DNA of 64,000 nt from Paenibacillus terricola (GTDB lineage: Bacteria > Bacillota > Bacilli > Paenibacillales > Paenibacillaceae). Below the pieces are notes generated by a model that saw nothing but the letters and a program-made list of their open reading frames with translations, was not told where the DNA came from and did not search any database. This document shows, one piece after another, positions 11,773 to 20,943 of the stretch; positions within the stretch are counted from its first letter, which is position 1; every line of letters begins with the position of its first letter. The stretch is taken from the NCBI RefSeq assembly GCF_014779765.1, contig NZ_JACXZA010000003.1:682001-746000 (forward strand). Reading direction: 5' to 3'. The position numbers were made by a program, and so were the translations under genes.

Positions 11773-11801
11773 TTTTATATTGCGGAAGAAGGGGAAAACG
11801 C

Positions 11802-13106
11802 ATGATGAACAATGTGAAGGGTACCGTCGATTATTACGGAGTAGAGCAGGCACAGCGGAGTCGAATGATCCGCCGGATGGAGGAACTGTTCGCGCTGTAT
11901 GATTACGAAGAGGTCGAAACGGCGATATTGAACGAGAAGGAACTGTTAACCGCGAAGTATTCCGGCGGCGATGAAATTGTACAGGAAATGTACACGCTCA
12001 GCGACCGGGGGCAGCGTGAGCTTGGTCTGCGGTACGATCTTACCGTTCCGTTCGCTAAGCTGACAGCCGCAGAAGCTGGACTTCCGATGCCTTTTCGGCG
12101 CTACGAGTTCGGCAAAGTGTTCCGTGATGGTCCTGTAAAGCGAGGCCGTCTGCGTGAATTTACGCAATGCGATGTTGATGCAGTAGGCATTGCCGGCCCA
12201 GAGGCTGAAGCGGAGCTGCTGCTGCTTGCCGCGCGTGTATACGAACAACTCGGCATTCCTGTCGTGCTGCGGTGGAACAACCGTCGTTTTCTTGCAGAAT
12301 GGCTGATTGCCGCTGGCATTGCAGAAGACCTATCACTAACCGTCATGTTAACGCTAGACAAAATAGCTAAGATCGGCCGAGACGCCGTCCGCGCCGAGCT
12401 CCTTGAGAAAGGTGTCACCCCAACTGCCGCTGATACCGTTCTTGCCGCCATCACGGATGATCTGCAAGATAAAGAAAGTTCAGTGGCATTCGAACGGCTC
12501 TGCACTGCATGCAACATTGGCGATATGCCTGGCGCACGCGAAGTGCGATCACTGCTGTCGCTGCTGGACTCCGTTGGCTTATCATCCATATGCCGATTCG
12601 ATCCGTCGCTGTCTCGTGGCTTATCCTTCTACACGGGTACCGTCTATGAGGCTTTCGATGCGAGCGGCAGCTATACGTCCAGCCTTGGCGGAGGCGGCAG
12701 ATATGATGCCATCATCGGACAGCTGGCAGGCAATCCTGACATTCAATATCGGGCGGTCGGCTTCTCGTTCGGGCTTGAGCCGATGATGGAGATCGTGCGC
12801 GAACGGCTTGCTCCGATTGAGACTGCTCCTGTCATCGTTGTCCCGATTGGCAGTACAATCGCTGACGCGATGAGAGTCACAGAAGCGATTCGTTCATGCG
12901 GTATACGAACAAAGCTGTCGCCTGCGGGCCGCAAGGTTGGCAAAGCACTTGCTTCGGCGGCGTCGGCAGGCTCCAGATTCGCTGTTCTTATCGGTGAGGA
13001 CGAGGCACAATCAGATACCGTGCAATTAAAAGATATGGCTGCGAGAACAGAGGAGCGGCTGGCTGTCGAAGAAGCGATCTATCGGATGGAGCAAGTGCTG
13101 CTGTGA
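11802..13106 (+). CDS. Histidyl-tRNA synthetase-like protein with altered motif 3
   Basis: A 434-residue class II synthetase paralogue. The catalytic core has LRYDLTVPFAKL, KVFRDGPVKRGRLREFTQCDVD (motif 2), LSRGLSFYTG (with the substrate-binding Arg at 272) and GGGGRYDAIIGQLAG. A C-terminal anticodon-binding-like domain (from about 345, VIVVPIGSTIADAMR to VLIGEDEAQSDTVQLKDM) is present, so it is longer than a bare HisZ-type catalytic domain. The RYDLTVPFA and REFTQCDVD wording resembles archaeal/eukaryotic HisRS more than the common bacterial form. Motif 3 reads GFSFGLEPM: the usual Arg after Glu is Pro327. It may be a second HisRS or a regulatory paralogue. The start at 11802 has a GAAGAAGGGG site; the longer frame from 11718 runs through the attenuator. 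No other his gene adjoins it. Confidence 0.8.
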   Translation: MMNNVKGTVDYYGVEQAQRSRMIRRMEELFALYDYEEVETAILNEKELLTAKYSGGDEIVQEMYTLSDRGQRELGLRYDLTVPFAKLTAAEAGLPMPFRRYEFGKVFRDGPVKRGRLREFTQCDVDAVGIAGPEAEAELLLLAARVYEQLGIPVVLRWNNRRFLAEWLIAAGIAEDLSLTVMLTLDKIAKIGRDAVRAELLEKGVTPTAADTVLAAITDDLQDKESSVAFERLCTACNIGDMPGAREVRSLLSLLDSVGLSSICRFDPSLSRGLSFYTGTVYEAFDASGSYTSSLGGGGRYDAIIGQLAGNPDIQYRAVGFSFGLEPMMEIVRERLAPIETAPVIVVPIGSTIADAMRVTEAIRSCGIRTKLSPAGRKVGKALASAASAGSRFAVLIGEDEAQSDTVQLKDMAARTEERLAVEEAIYRMEQVLL

Positions 13107-13204
13107 GCTGGGCACGTGTGATGCACCGCGTCGATTTGTATTGATTTGTCGACGCGGATATGTCACACTAATCGGAGATTATCGCAGCAGAGTGCATAGA
13201 GGTT

Positions 13205-13477
13205 GTTCAAAAAGTCCGCTTTTGATCACGAAGTGACTCAGGAAGCCTATTCGACATCGAAGATCGCGTTCACCTTCGGAGTCCGGAGATTATGCTTCCG
13301 ATGTAGGTTTCCGCTGGAAACCTTGTACTCATGTAGGTTTTGCCTACACTCCGTTCCTCCTGAAGTTATTTGCGTTTCTTGGGGCGTTACATCCTGCGAG
13401 CAAATAACCGCTACGTAAGCATAAGCTGTTCAGGTTCTCGCAATCTTCTCGGCGGACGAAAACCGAACTTTTTGAAC
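13205..13477. repeat. Inverted-repeat-bounded element (MITE-like)
   Basis: A 273-bp segment is bounded by 23-bp terminal inverted repeats matching at 19 positions (13205-13227 and the complement of 13455-13477, both starting GTTCAAAAAGT). The inside has no convincing gene and contains further short inverted segments. It lies between the HisRS-like gene and psd. No target duplication was evident. Confidence 0.6.
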
Positions 13478-13510
13478 TCGCACTTATAGAAAGGACGTGA
13501 AGGGACCGGC

Positions 13511-14299
13511 ATGTGGATTTGGTTGTTTCGCGCCATGACCGAATTGACTTCCCGCAAATCGATTTCCCGGCTGACCGGCAGCTTCGCCCAATCTTCAGCG
13601 AGCCGCAGGTTTATTCCGCGTTTTGCCCGTATGTACGGCATCCGGGTGGAGGAAGCCGAGAAACCTTTGAAGGACTACAATACATTAAACGAGTTTTTCA
13701 CCCGCCGGCTGAAGCCTGGCATGCGTATGATCGACTCCGATTCTACGGTCGTCGTCAGTCCCGTCGACGCGCTTGTTACCGGCGCTGGACCTATTGATGC
13801 AGGCACGATCGTCAACGTAAAAGGACAAGACTATACCATTGACGAACTGCTTAATCAGTCGCCAAGGACCGAGAATTATAAGAACGGTTATTATGCCGTC
13901 CTTTACTTAAGCCCAACCGACTATCACCGCATCCACGTTCCGGTTGACGGAACGATTGAGGAACGCGATTATATTCCGGGCAAAGTGTATCCGGTGAACG
14001 AGTTCGGACTTCGTCACATGCGCCGGGTACTGAGCCGTAATGAACGGCTGGTTACATACATAAGGCACAGCGTCGGCGAGACGGCTGTCGTGAAGGTCGG
14101 CGCGCTCAATGTGAGCAGCATACGCTATACGGAGCCGCAAACGCGGCAAGCCGAGAAAGGCGCCGAGCTCGCCTACTTCGAATTTGGTTCGACCGTCGTC
14201 CTACTCATGGAGGACGACACATTCATCCCGCGCTCCGACCTCGCAGTCGGACTGCGCGTCAAGATGGGCGAGCGGCTTGGCTCGCTTCGCAGCGAATAA
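13511..14299 (+). CDS. psd: Phosphatidylserine decarboxylase proenzyme
   Basis: A 262-residue membrane-associated enzyme that decarboxylates phosphatidylserine to phosphatidylethanolamine. The autocleavage motif is FGST at residues 225-228 (usual LGST), with Ser227 as the pyruvoyl precursor. LSPTDYHRIHVPVDGTI, PGKVYPVNE, NERLVTYI and VGALNVSSI match the family. The ATG at 13511 lies shortly after a GAAGGGA site. No pssA is adjacent. A strong terminator follows. Confidence 0.95.
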   Translation: MWIWLFRAMTELTSRKSISRLTGSFAQSSASRRFIPRFARMYGIRVEEAEKPLKDYNTLNEFFTRRLKPGMRMIDSDSTVVVSPVDALVTGAGPIDAGTIVNVKGQDYTIDELLNQSPRTENYKNGYYAVLYLSPTDYHRIHVPVDGTIEERDYIPGKVYPVNEFGLRHMRRVLSRNERLVTYIRHSVGETAVVKVGALNVSSIRYTEPQTRQAEKGAELAYFEFGSTVVLLMEDDTFIPRSDLAVGLRVKMGERLGSLRSE

Positions 14300-14305
14300 C
14301 GGAAT

Positions 14306-14347
14306 AGCCCGCGCCCCCTGTATCACGCAGGGGGCGCGGGCTGTTTA
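14306..14347 (+). terminator. Terminator after psd
   Basis: A 15-bp GC-rich stem (14306-14320 with 14328-14342) is followed by GTTTAATTT. Confidence 0.85.
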
Positions 14348-14450
14348 ATTTATTGCAGTCGTACACTTTCGGTTAGTTATTGGTGCTTTTTCGCTCCTAT
14401 TGTGCCCGTCGACGCACTGCTGCCAATCGACGTATAGAATACTTCTACTT

Positions 14451-16448
14451 CTATCCTTCCATCAACTGCAACAGCGCGACACCATACGGCTCAAGCTCAA
14501 CGACCCCAATAACCTTCTGATGGTCAAGCAGGCTGAGCATCGTCATAGGCAACTGCAATTGCTTCGGCTCGCGACTCAGGTTCAAGACGAACCATACCTT
14601 GCGCCCGTCCTCGCTCTCGCGTGCCGTTACCTGAACGCCCTCCGGTAAGTCGGGCCATCGATCGAGGCCGCACTGATAGGATAGGCCTGTCAGCAGGTCG
14701 GACCAATATACTTCCTCGGGAACAGTCCCGACATAGATGACCGTACCTTCACCGTAACGATTCGACGTTACTGCCGGCGTCCCCCCGTAGAAGCCTGTTC
14801 CACTATCGCCATATCTCGCCAACACCTCTGCCGTTGATGGCTCCAGCAGATCGCACCATTGCGAACACTGGTATACTGTCCCGTCAGCAGCAACTAATGA
14901 CTGAGCGTCGTTACCAACAGGATCATATTCTTTCACGACTACGCCAGCAGCATCAGCCAAGGGACCAGGCAGCGGCTGCATCCAGCAAATGTTGTTCTCG
15001 TTCTTCACCCCGGTACGTGCTGACAGCACCAATGTACCGCCGCCGGCTGCATACTGCTTCAGCGATTCCGCTGTCGCTTCATCAAGCAGATAAAGCGCTG
15101 GCGCCACGACCAACTTGTACGCAGCAAGCGATTCCCGCCAATCGATCACATCAACGCCAATCCCTTGTTTTACAAACGCGCGATGGATCGGTTTCAGGTT
15201 CTCATAATAGTCAAATCCTTCAGACTGCGGCTGCAACTGGAATGCCGAATGATGCTCATGCGAATAAAGAATCGCTGCTTCGCTTCGTACGCTTGTTCCT
15301 TCGAGCAGCGGTGCCACCCGGTTCACTTCCTCTGTCAATTGGGTGAACTCCGCAAACCTTCTGCCCGGCACATTGCTGTGATCGATCAGTCCGTGCCAGA
15401 ACTGTTCAGCCCCAACCGTCCCGCTCCGCCAACGAAAATGAACGACTGCATCCGCCCCGCGGGCGAAGCTCTGCCACGAGAAAGCGCGGATAAAGCCAGG
15501 ATACGGCGCACGCCACATCGGCATCCATGCGCCCGGCGGTCCGCTAAGCTGCTCCATGATCCAATAATTGCGGCGTTTGAAGCCGCGCACCCGGTCGAGA
15601 AGCAGCGCGCCGCTGTAAGGATTCGTCTCGATTTTATCCGGACTCGTGTTCGGATAATAGTCGAAGGAAGCAAAATCGAGCGGCTCGTACAACCGTGGAT
15701 TGTCAAGCGGTATCGGCGCCGACCACGTATTATGCGTGATGAAATGATCAGGGCATAATCGACGGAGGATATCGACCTGCAGCTGCTGAAACTCGATGAT
15801 CGAGTCGTTCTGAAACCGTCGGAACTCCAGCAACAGCGATGGATTCTGATGAGGAGATCCGCCGATCGGCGTCCGCACCTGCGACCAATCGCTGTACTCG
15901 CCGCTCCAGACGACGGTCCCCCACTCCCGATTCAGTAGATCCAGATCGCCATTGAATTGCAACATGAGCCGCTCCCGGAACTTACGTGTGCAAGCTTCGC
16001 AGTGGCATAGATTCAACATGAACTCATTGTCCGTCTGCCACCCGATCACCGCAGGATGATTCCCATAACGTTCAGCCAGCTTCTGAACAATCGCCGTCGT
16101 GCTTCTTCGCATCGAAGGGCTGTTATAACAACGGTGCCCCCTCACGCCCGCCTGCTGCGGATGACCCTGCGCATCGATCGGCAGCACATCCGGATAATTC
16201 GTCGTCAGCCACACCGGCGGAGTCATGGTCGGCGTGCCAATTACGACCTCAAGTCCATAACGATGGAACAAATCGATGGCTTCATCAAGCCAATCGAACT
16301 GAAACACGCCTTCCTTCGGCTCCAGCCGGCTCCAAGCAAATTCCGCAACGCGTACGACGCGTGCACCTGACTCTTTCATTAACTGCGCATCCTGCTCCCA
16401 CATAGAGCGATCCCAATGCTCGGGGTAATAAACCACGCCAATTTTCAT
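14451..16448 (-). CDS. Beta-galactosidase, GH42
   Basis: A 665-residue cytoplasmic retaining glycosidase that cleaves terminal beta-galactosides. The acid/base Glu142 lies in DNEFML and the likely nucleophile Glu299 in YWIMEQLSG. The GH42 zinc site is present (Cys107, Cys148, Cys150, Cys153). The N-terminal TIM barrel (MKIGVVYYPEHWDRSMWEQD) is followed by the trimerisation domain (from about 390) and a short beta domain. No signal peptide is present. A strong AGGAGG site precedes the ATG. It is divergent from an AraC regulator, which may control it. Confidence 0.94.
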   Translation of the reverse strand: MKIGVVYYPEHWDRSMWEQDAQLMKESGARVVRVAEFAWSRLEPKEGVFQFDWLDEAIDLFHRYGLEVVIGTPTMTPPVWLTTNYPDVLPIDAQGHPQQAGVRGHRCYNSPSMRRSTTAIVQKLAERYGNHPAVIGWQTDNEFMLNLCHCEACTRKFRERLMLQFNGDLDLLNREWGTVVWSGEYSDWSQVRTPIGGSPHQNPSLLLEFRRFQNDSIIEFQQLQVDILRRLCPDHFITHNTWSAPIPLDNPRLYEPLDFASFDYYPNTSPDKIETNPYSGALLLDRVRGFKRRNYWIMEQLSGPPGAWMPMWRAPYPGFIRAFSWQSFARGADAVVHFRWRSGTVGAEQFWHGLIDHSNVPGRRFAEFTQLTEEVNRVAPLLEGTSVRSEAAILYSHEHHSAFQLQPQSEGFDYYENLKPIHRAFVKQGIGVDVIDWRESLAAYKLVVAPALYLLDEATAESLKQYAAGGGTLVLSARTGVKNENNICWMQPLPGPLADAAGVVVKEYDPVGNDAQSLVAADGTVYQCSQWCDLLEPSTAEVLARYGDSGTGFYGGTPAVTSNRYGEGTVIYVGTVPEEVYWSDLLTGLSYQCGLDRWPDLPEGVQVTARESEDGRKVWFVLNLSREPKQLQLPMTMLSLLDHQKVIGVVELEPYGVALLQLMEG

Positions 16449-16616
16449 CCTATATTTCCTCCTGCGAAAACGTATCCACTCGTTGATTCGCCCATTTCCT
16501 AATATTTAAGAAACAACGATCCATACCTTCGAAGCTTATATATCTTTCAGCTCATCAAATCAACCAAGAACATTCATACACCTTCAGAATACTGTTGATT
16601 CTAAGAGGTGTAAATC

Positions 16617-16684
16617 CAACAATATTAAATGAAATACAACAATATTAATGTTCATTTGAAGTGCTTTCCTAGCAGTATGTTATG
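16617..16684 (+). promoter_or_regulatory. Phased direct repeats and promoter of the AraC gene
   Basis: The 11-mer caacaatatta occurs at 16617-16627 and again at 16637-16647, exactly 20 bp apart (about two helical turns). It lies directly upstream of a TTGAAG/TATGAT-like promoter (16656-16661 and near 16680; spacer about 19). This is the usual geometry of AraC-family binding half-sites. The regulator itself is not proven. Confidence 0.5.
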
Positions 16685-16766
16685 ATAAGAGTAGAATCGG
16701 AGTTAAACAAACAGCCTTCATTATTGTTAGAATATTGGATTGGAATCTTCTTACAAGGAGAACACT

Positions 16767-17594
16767 ATGCGGTTAGCCTATTATCCTATGCTCAGTCCCA
16801 AAGTGCTGGATCTTCCGGTCTACATGTGCTTTACAGGTGCAATCCACCAAGATCCAATCAGCCGAGATGATAGCTTTCCTTATTTTCAATGGATTCAATG
16901 TGTCTCCGGCAAAGGTAGACTTATTGTCGGGGGAACTCAATTTGATGTGGGCATCGGCCAAGGGATGCTGTTATATCCCAATGAGCCTCACGAATACTAT
17001 GCGACGAGCGAAGAGCATTGGGAGACGCATTGGATGGTATTCGGAGGATTCGCAGTCGAAAACATGGCGAGACTTGCCGGAATGACACGATCCGGCAGCT
17101 ACACGCTGTCAAACAGTGATGTGACGCTCTCTCATATAAGAACAGCATGTACGATTGTCCGTACGGGGCAGCACTGGGCCGGACTGGAATGTGCCAAGAT
17201 CGCTTATAGTCTATTGATGGATATCAATCGATTCATTACCTTTCATACAGAATCCACCGAGCAACAAAGCATTAGATTGCAACGTGTGGTCGAATATATG
17301 GAACAGCACTACGCCGAAGTTATTACTTTGGAGCAATTGGCCGCTGTTCTCGATATTTCTCTCCAGCATCTCTGCAATCTGTTCAAGAAAGTGCACGGAA
17401 AACGTCCGATTGAGTATTTAAATCATGTTCGCATCAACAAGAGCAAGACGCTTATGTTCGAGCACAAAAGCCTGTCAATTCAAGAAGTAGCCAGATGCGT
17501 TGGATTTGATAATCCGGGTTATTACAGCTCAGTGTTCAAAAGCTTGGAAGGAATAACACCCTCCTTATTTCAGCGATTGAATGGCTTGCGATAA
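16767..17594 (+). CDS. AraC-family regulator beside GH42
   Basis: A 276-residue protein with an N-terminal cupin-type sensor (IQCVSGKGRLIVGGTQFDVGIGQGMLLYPNEPHEYYA) and a C-terminal pair of helix-turn-helix motifs (VITLEQLAAVLDISLQHLCNLFKKV; IQEVARCVGFDNPGYYSSVFKSLEGITP). The ATG at 16767 has AAGGAG six bases upstream; the frame to 16740 lacks a site. It lies divergently to the GH42 gene, so local control of galactoside use is likely but inferred. Confidence 0.85.
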   Translation: MRLAYYPMLSPKVLDLPVYMCFTGAIHQDPISRDDSFPYFQWIQCVSGKGRLIVGGTQFDVGIGQGMLLYPNEPHEYYATSEEHWETHWMVFGGFAVENMARLAGMTRSGSYTLSNSDVTLSHIRTACTIVRTGQHWAGLECAKIAYSLLMDINRFITFHTESTEQQSIRLQRVVEYMEQHYAEVITLEQLAAVLDISLQHLCNLFKKVHGKRPIEYLNHVRINKSKTLMFEHKSLSIQEVARCVGFDNPGYYSSVFKSLEGITPSLFQRLNGLR

Positions 17595-17637
17595 CAATTC
17601 CTTCATCCGCTAGAAGAAGTTCAGAAATAAACGCAAA

Positions 17638-17671
17638 AAGCAGTCTGCCCTCCACGGAGGATAGACTGCTT
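17638..17671. terminator. Bidirectional terminator between two AraC genes
   Basis: A 9-bp outer stem (17638-17646 with 17663-17671) plus an inner cctcc/ggagg stem is flanked by A-rich and T-rich sides. It sits between convergent genes. Confidence 0.75.
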
Positions 17672-17717
17672 TATTCTTTCCTAGGTATCCAATTCCAATC
17701 CCTAATACAGGGCTCCA

Positions 17718-18503
17718 TCAGCGGATCTCCGATGGATTGCGTCCCGTATATTGCTTAAACTGCCTGCTGAAGAAGAAAATATCGCGGTAACCGAGCGCAT
17801 CAGCCACCTCTGTTACGTTCATTCCCGCATGCGCAAGCAAATGCTGTGCACGGTCAATCCGAGTACTGATCATATACGACTGTACGGACTGCCCGATATA
17901 TTCTTTGAATTTTATTGAAAAATAACGCGGCGACAGCTGCGCCCGCTTCGCCAAATCCTCGACGCGATGCGGAACGCCCGGATGCTGGCGAATATAGTTG
18001 GCAATTTCATGAATTACTTCAGTCAGCTGATTGCTTCCGCGCTTCTCGATCGTCGGCTCTTGGTCAGTGCGCAGCAAATGAATCATCATTTGCTTCAAGA
18101 GCAGCTTGGCCTCTTCCTCGGCAGCGAATGTCTTGACGAGGAACAGCCGAACATAACGAGAGAGCAAATACTCGAAGTCAACCGTTTCATCGAACACGCG
18201 ATACCGATTCGGTACGTATGCGGTCGGCTCACTTACATCAAAATGAATATACGTGAGTACTAGCGGCTTCTGCGGATTATGCGTGGCGCTTGTATAGTCG
18301 CCTGGACGGAATAAAAAGCAGCTTCCGGCGCCAATCTCATATACAGCGCCATTAAGTTCAAGCTCACCTTCACCGCTCCACACATAAAATAGGTCATAAT
18401 TCGCCATCGGCTTCTCTCGACGAGCCCATTTCCATGCTGGTTCGCAAGAAATTTTGGCAAAATACGAGAGCAGTACGAATGATGATGATGGCACGTCCAG
18501 CAT
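17718..18503 (-). CDS. AraC-family transcription regulator
   Basis: A 261-residue regulator. The N-terminal cupin-like domain (YDLFYVWSGEGELELNGAVYEIGAGSCFLFRPGDY) is followed by a two-HTH domain (HRVEDLAKRAQLSPRYFSIKFKEY; VTEVADALGYRDIFFFSRQFKQYTGRNPSEIR). The ATG at 18503 has GGAGGG five bases upstream; the extension to 18527 does not. It is convergent with the previous AraC gene and divergent from the aminotransferase, so its target is open. Confidence 0.85.
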   Translation of the reverse strand: MLDVPSSSFVLLSYFAKISCEPAWKWARREKPMANYDLFYVWSGEGELELNGAVYEIGAGSCFLFRPGDYTSATHNPQKPLVLTYIHFDVSEPTAYVPNRYRVFDETVDFEYLLSRYVRLFLVKTFAAEEEAKLLLKQMMIHLLRTDQEPTIEKRGSNQLTEVIHEIANYIRQHPGVPHRVEDLAKRAQLSPRYFSIKFKEYIGQSVQSYMISTRIDRAQHLLAHAGMNVTEVADALGYRDIFFFSRQFKQYTGRNPSEIR

Positions 18504-18703
18504 AGCGTCCCTCCATCTTAGGTCCATTTGGGGTCATCATACCTCACTAGAATTTTTTTTACAATGAAAATGACCCCTTATATTTAAAAAATGTTATAAT
18601 ATCACTCGATAGCTAACATCGCCAGGTTACATTTGCAGTAAAACTTTAAAACTTTTGCATTGAACCAATATTGAACCCATTGTTCGGAAGGATGGAATTA
18701 AGC

Positions 18704-20002
18704 ATGAACCCACTAGCTCAGCAATTGAACGAAACGCTGGAGCGTGAAACTCCCCATGTCTATTCGATGTTGTCCAACTTAGGTAAGGGCATTTACTTCC
18801 CGAAGGTCGGCATTCTGAGCCAATCCGCTGAGGCGAAAGCGAAGGCGAAGAAATTCAACGCAACGATCGGGATTGCAATCGAGAACGGTCAACCGATGCA
18901 CTTGAAGGTCATTCAAGACACGTTGTCTGCGTATGATCCGAAGGACATTTATGAATATGCGCCACCTGCAGGTAAGCCAGAGCTGCGTTCGGCTTGGCGC
19001 GCGAAGATGATCAAGGAGAACCCTTCGGTTGAAGGCAAAGGCTTCGGTATGCCGGTCGTAACGAATGCGCTGACACACGGCCTCAGCATCGTTGCCGATC
19101 TGTTCGCCGATGCGGGTGACGCGGTCATTATTCCGAACAAAAACTGGGAAAACTATGAGCTGACATTCGGCGTGCGCCGCGGCGCAGCGATCGTTGAATA
19201 TGAGCTGTACAATAGCGACAATCAATTTAATGCTGCCGGCCTCCGCGAAGCGCTGTTCGCGCAGAAGGATAAAGGTAAAGCGATCGTTATTCTGAACTTC
19301 CCGAATAACCCTACAGGCTACACGCCGGGTCCAGCGGAAGGCGAAGCCATCGTTGCTGCTATCCGCGACGCTGCAGAAGCCGGCATCAATGTTGTAGCTG
19401 TCGCAGACGATGCTTACTTCGGCCTGTTCTTCGAAGACTCTCTGCACGAGTCGCTGTTCGGCAAGCTTGCTGCCCTGCACGACCGCGTGCTTGCCGTGAA
19501 AGTTGATGGCGCAACGAAGGAAGAATACGTCTGGGGCTTCCGCGTAGGCTTCATTACGTACGCATCTCAATCGGAAGCAGCGCTTGCTGCCCTTGAGCAG
19601 AAGACGCTTGGCATCATTCGCTCGACGATTTCCAGCGGTCCGCATCCTTCGCAGACTTTCGTTCTTCGCGCGCTGCAAGCGCCTGAGTTCGAAGAGCAGA
19701 AAGCTGAGAAATATGCGATCATGAAGAGCCGCGCTAACCGTGTGAAAGAGCTGCTCGACAGCGGCCGCTACGGCGACGTGTGGGATTACTACCAATTCAA
19801 CTCCGGCTACTTCATGTGCCTGAAGCTGACGAAGGTTTCCGCGGAAGCGGTTCGCCAACGCCTGCTCGCTGAATACGGCGTCGGTACGATCGCTCTTGGC
19901 GAGACCGACCTTCGCGTCGCATTCTCATGCATCGAAGAAGGCGATCTGGAAGAACTGTTCGATACGATCTACAAAGCCGTAACGGACCTGATTAACGGAT
20001 AA
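18704..20002 (+). CDS. PLP-dependent aminotransferase, class I/II
   Basis: A 432-residue fold-type I aminotransferase. The substrate/PLP region shows VTNALTHGLSIVADLF, NFPNNPTGYTPG, AVADDAYFGLFFED and the likely Schiff-base Lys in VDGATKEEYVWGFRVGF. The substrate is not evident. The ATG at 18704 is used because the upstream ATGs sit on or before the GGAAGGA site. Arg in DLRVAFS near the C-terminus is the usual carboxylate-binding Arg. A terminator follows. Confidence 0.88.
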   Translation: MNPLAQQLNETLERETPHVYSMLSNLGKGIYFPKVGILSQSAEAKAKAKKFNATIGIAIENGQPMHLKVIQDTLSAYDPKDIYEYAPPAGKPELRSAWRAKMIKENPSVEGKGFGMPVVTNALTHGLSIVADLFADAGDAVIIPNKNWENYELTFGVRRGAAIVEYELYNSDNQFNAAGLREALFAQKDKGKAIVILNFPNNPTGYTPGPAEGEAIVAAIRDAAEAGINVVAVADDAYFGLFFEDSLHESLFGKLAALHDRVLAVKVDGATKEEYVWGFRVGFITYASQSEAALAALEQKTLGIIRSTISSGPHPSQTFVLRALQAPEFEEQKAEKYAIMKSRANRVKELLDSGRYGDVWDYYQFNSGYFMCLKLTKVSAEAVRQRLLAEYGVGTIALGETDLRVAFSCIEEGDLEELFDTIYKAVTDLING

Positions 20003-20015
20003 TAATGAATCGAAA

Positions 20016-20056
20016 GCCTCCCGAACCTTATTCATACGGTTTCGGGAGGCTTTTTT
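20016..20056 (+). terminator. Terminator after the aminotransferase
   Basis: A perfect stem (20016-20025 with 20041-20050), extended by CC/GG, is followed by TTTTTT. Confidence 0.9.
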
Positions 20057-20129
20057 ACACAGCAGACAGCACAAAAAACAGCCCCGGACCCTGCAATCAG
20101 AGTCCAAGGCTGCCACTCTCATATCAGTA

Positions 20130-20867
20130 TTATTGGGCCGTGTAGCCGCCGTCAACCGTAAGCGTATTGCCCGTCATGAAGGTAGAATCGTCGGAAGCCA
20201 TGAACAGAACCGCTTTCGCCATCTCTTCTGCTTGGCCAAGACGTTTCATTGGCGTGAGCGAAGCCAGCACTTGTTTGCTTTCTTCAGGAATGATCGGCGT
20301 ATCGATAAAGCCTGGGCACAGCGCGTTGACACGAATATTGTGCTCCGCATATTCAAGCGCAAGCGAACGAGTCAGGTTGATGACGCCGCCTTTGGCCGCA
20401 TTGTAAGCAGCCGAGCCCGGTGAACCGACCCAGCCGTACATCGATGCCGTGTTGACGATCGAGCCGCCGCCTGCTTTGAGCATTTCGCGGATCGCTTCGC
20501 GCGCCACGAGGAATACGCCGTCGAGGTCAACGTTAACCGTGTTGCGCCATTCGGAATATTCGAGATCATGCGAGGAATGCACGCGGCCGATTCCTGCGTT
20601 ATTGAATACGACATCCACTTTGCCGAAAGCTTCAATCGTTTGTTTGAAAATATCGGCGACCTCTTCTTCGCTTGTAATGTTGGCTTTTACGAACAGCGCC
20701 TCAGCATTGCTTGCTTTCAACTCTTGCTCGAACGCTTTGCCTTTCTCTTCATTTAAGTCAACGAGAACGACTTTCGCTCCTTCCGATACGAATAGTCGTG
20801 CCGTAGCAGCACCGATACCAGAAGCGCCACCCGTAATGACTGCGACTTTGCCTTGAAGTTTGCCCAT
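20130..20867 (-). CDS. Short-chain dehydrogenase/reductase (SDR)
   Basis: A 245-residue classical SDR. It has the NAD(P) motif TGGASGIG near residue 13, an acidic residue after beta 2 (LVDLNEEK, suggesting NAD), NNAGIG, catalytic Ser (NTASMYGWVG) and YxxxK (YNAAKGG). The substrate is unknown. The ATG at 20867 has GGAGGAATTT upstream. It lies divergent from a TetR gene with a palindrome between them, so it is probably that regulator's target. Confidence 0.9.
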   Translation of the reverse strand: MGKLQGKVAVITGGASGIGAATARLFVSEGAKVVLVDLNEEKGKAFEQELKASNAEALFVKANITSEEEVADIFKQTIEAFGKVDVVFNNAGIGRVHSSHDLEYSEWRNTVNVDLDGVFLVAREAIREMLKAGGGSIVNTASMYGWVGSPGSAAYNAAKGGVINLTRSLALEYAEHNIRVNALCPGFIDTPIIPEESKQVLASLTPMKRLGQAEEMAKAVLFMASDDSTFMTGNTLTVDGGYTAQ

Positions 20868-20927
20868 TGTAAATTCCTCCAGTACAATATTTTGAATAGC
20901 ACGATACAAGCGATCTTATATTGTGCT

Positions 20928-20943
20928 AATTTGTTCACAAATT
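20928..20943. promoter_or_regulatory. Palindromic operator candidate for TetR
   Basis: A perfect 16-bp inverted repeat (aatttgt-tc-acaaatt) lies in the divergent promoter region of the SDR and TetR genes. Confidence 0.55.

Noticed and set aside
11600-11801. T-box riboswitch upstream of the HisRS-like gene
   Set aside because: No AGGGTGGNACCGCG-type T-box sequence and no specifier-loop layout; the leader peptide with competing hairpins fits better.
13203-13641. Short open frames on both strands in the inverted-repeat element
   Set aside because: They have no ribosome site and overlap the inverted repeats or the psd start.
18779-19858. A 359-codon minus-strand open frame inside the aminotransferase gene
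   Set aside because: No start site, no family pattern, and it lies fully opposite a well-supported enzyme gene.
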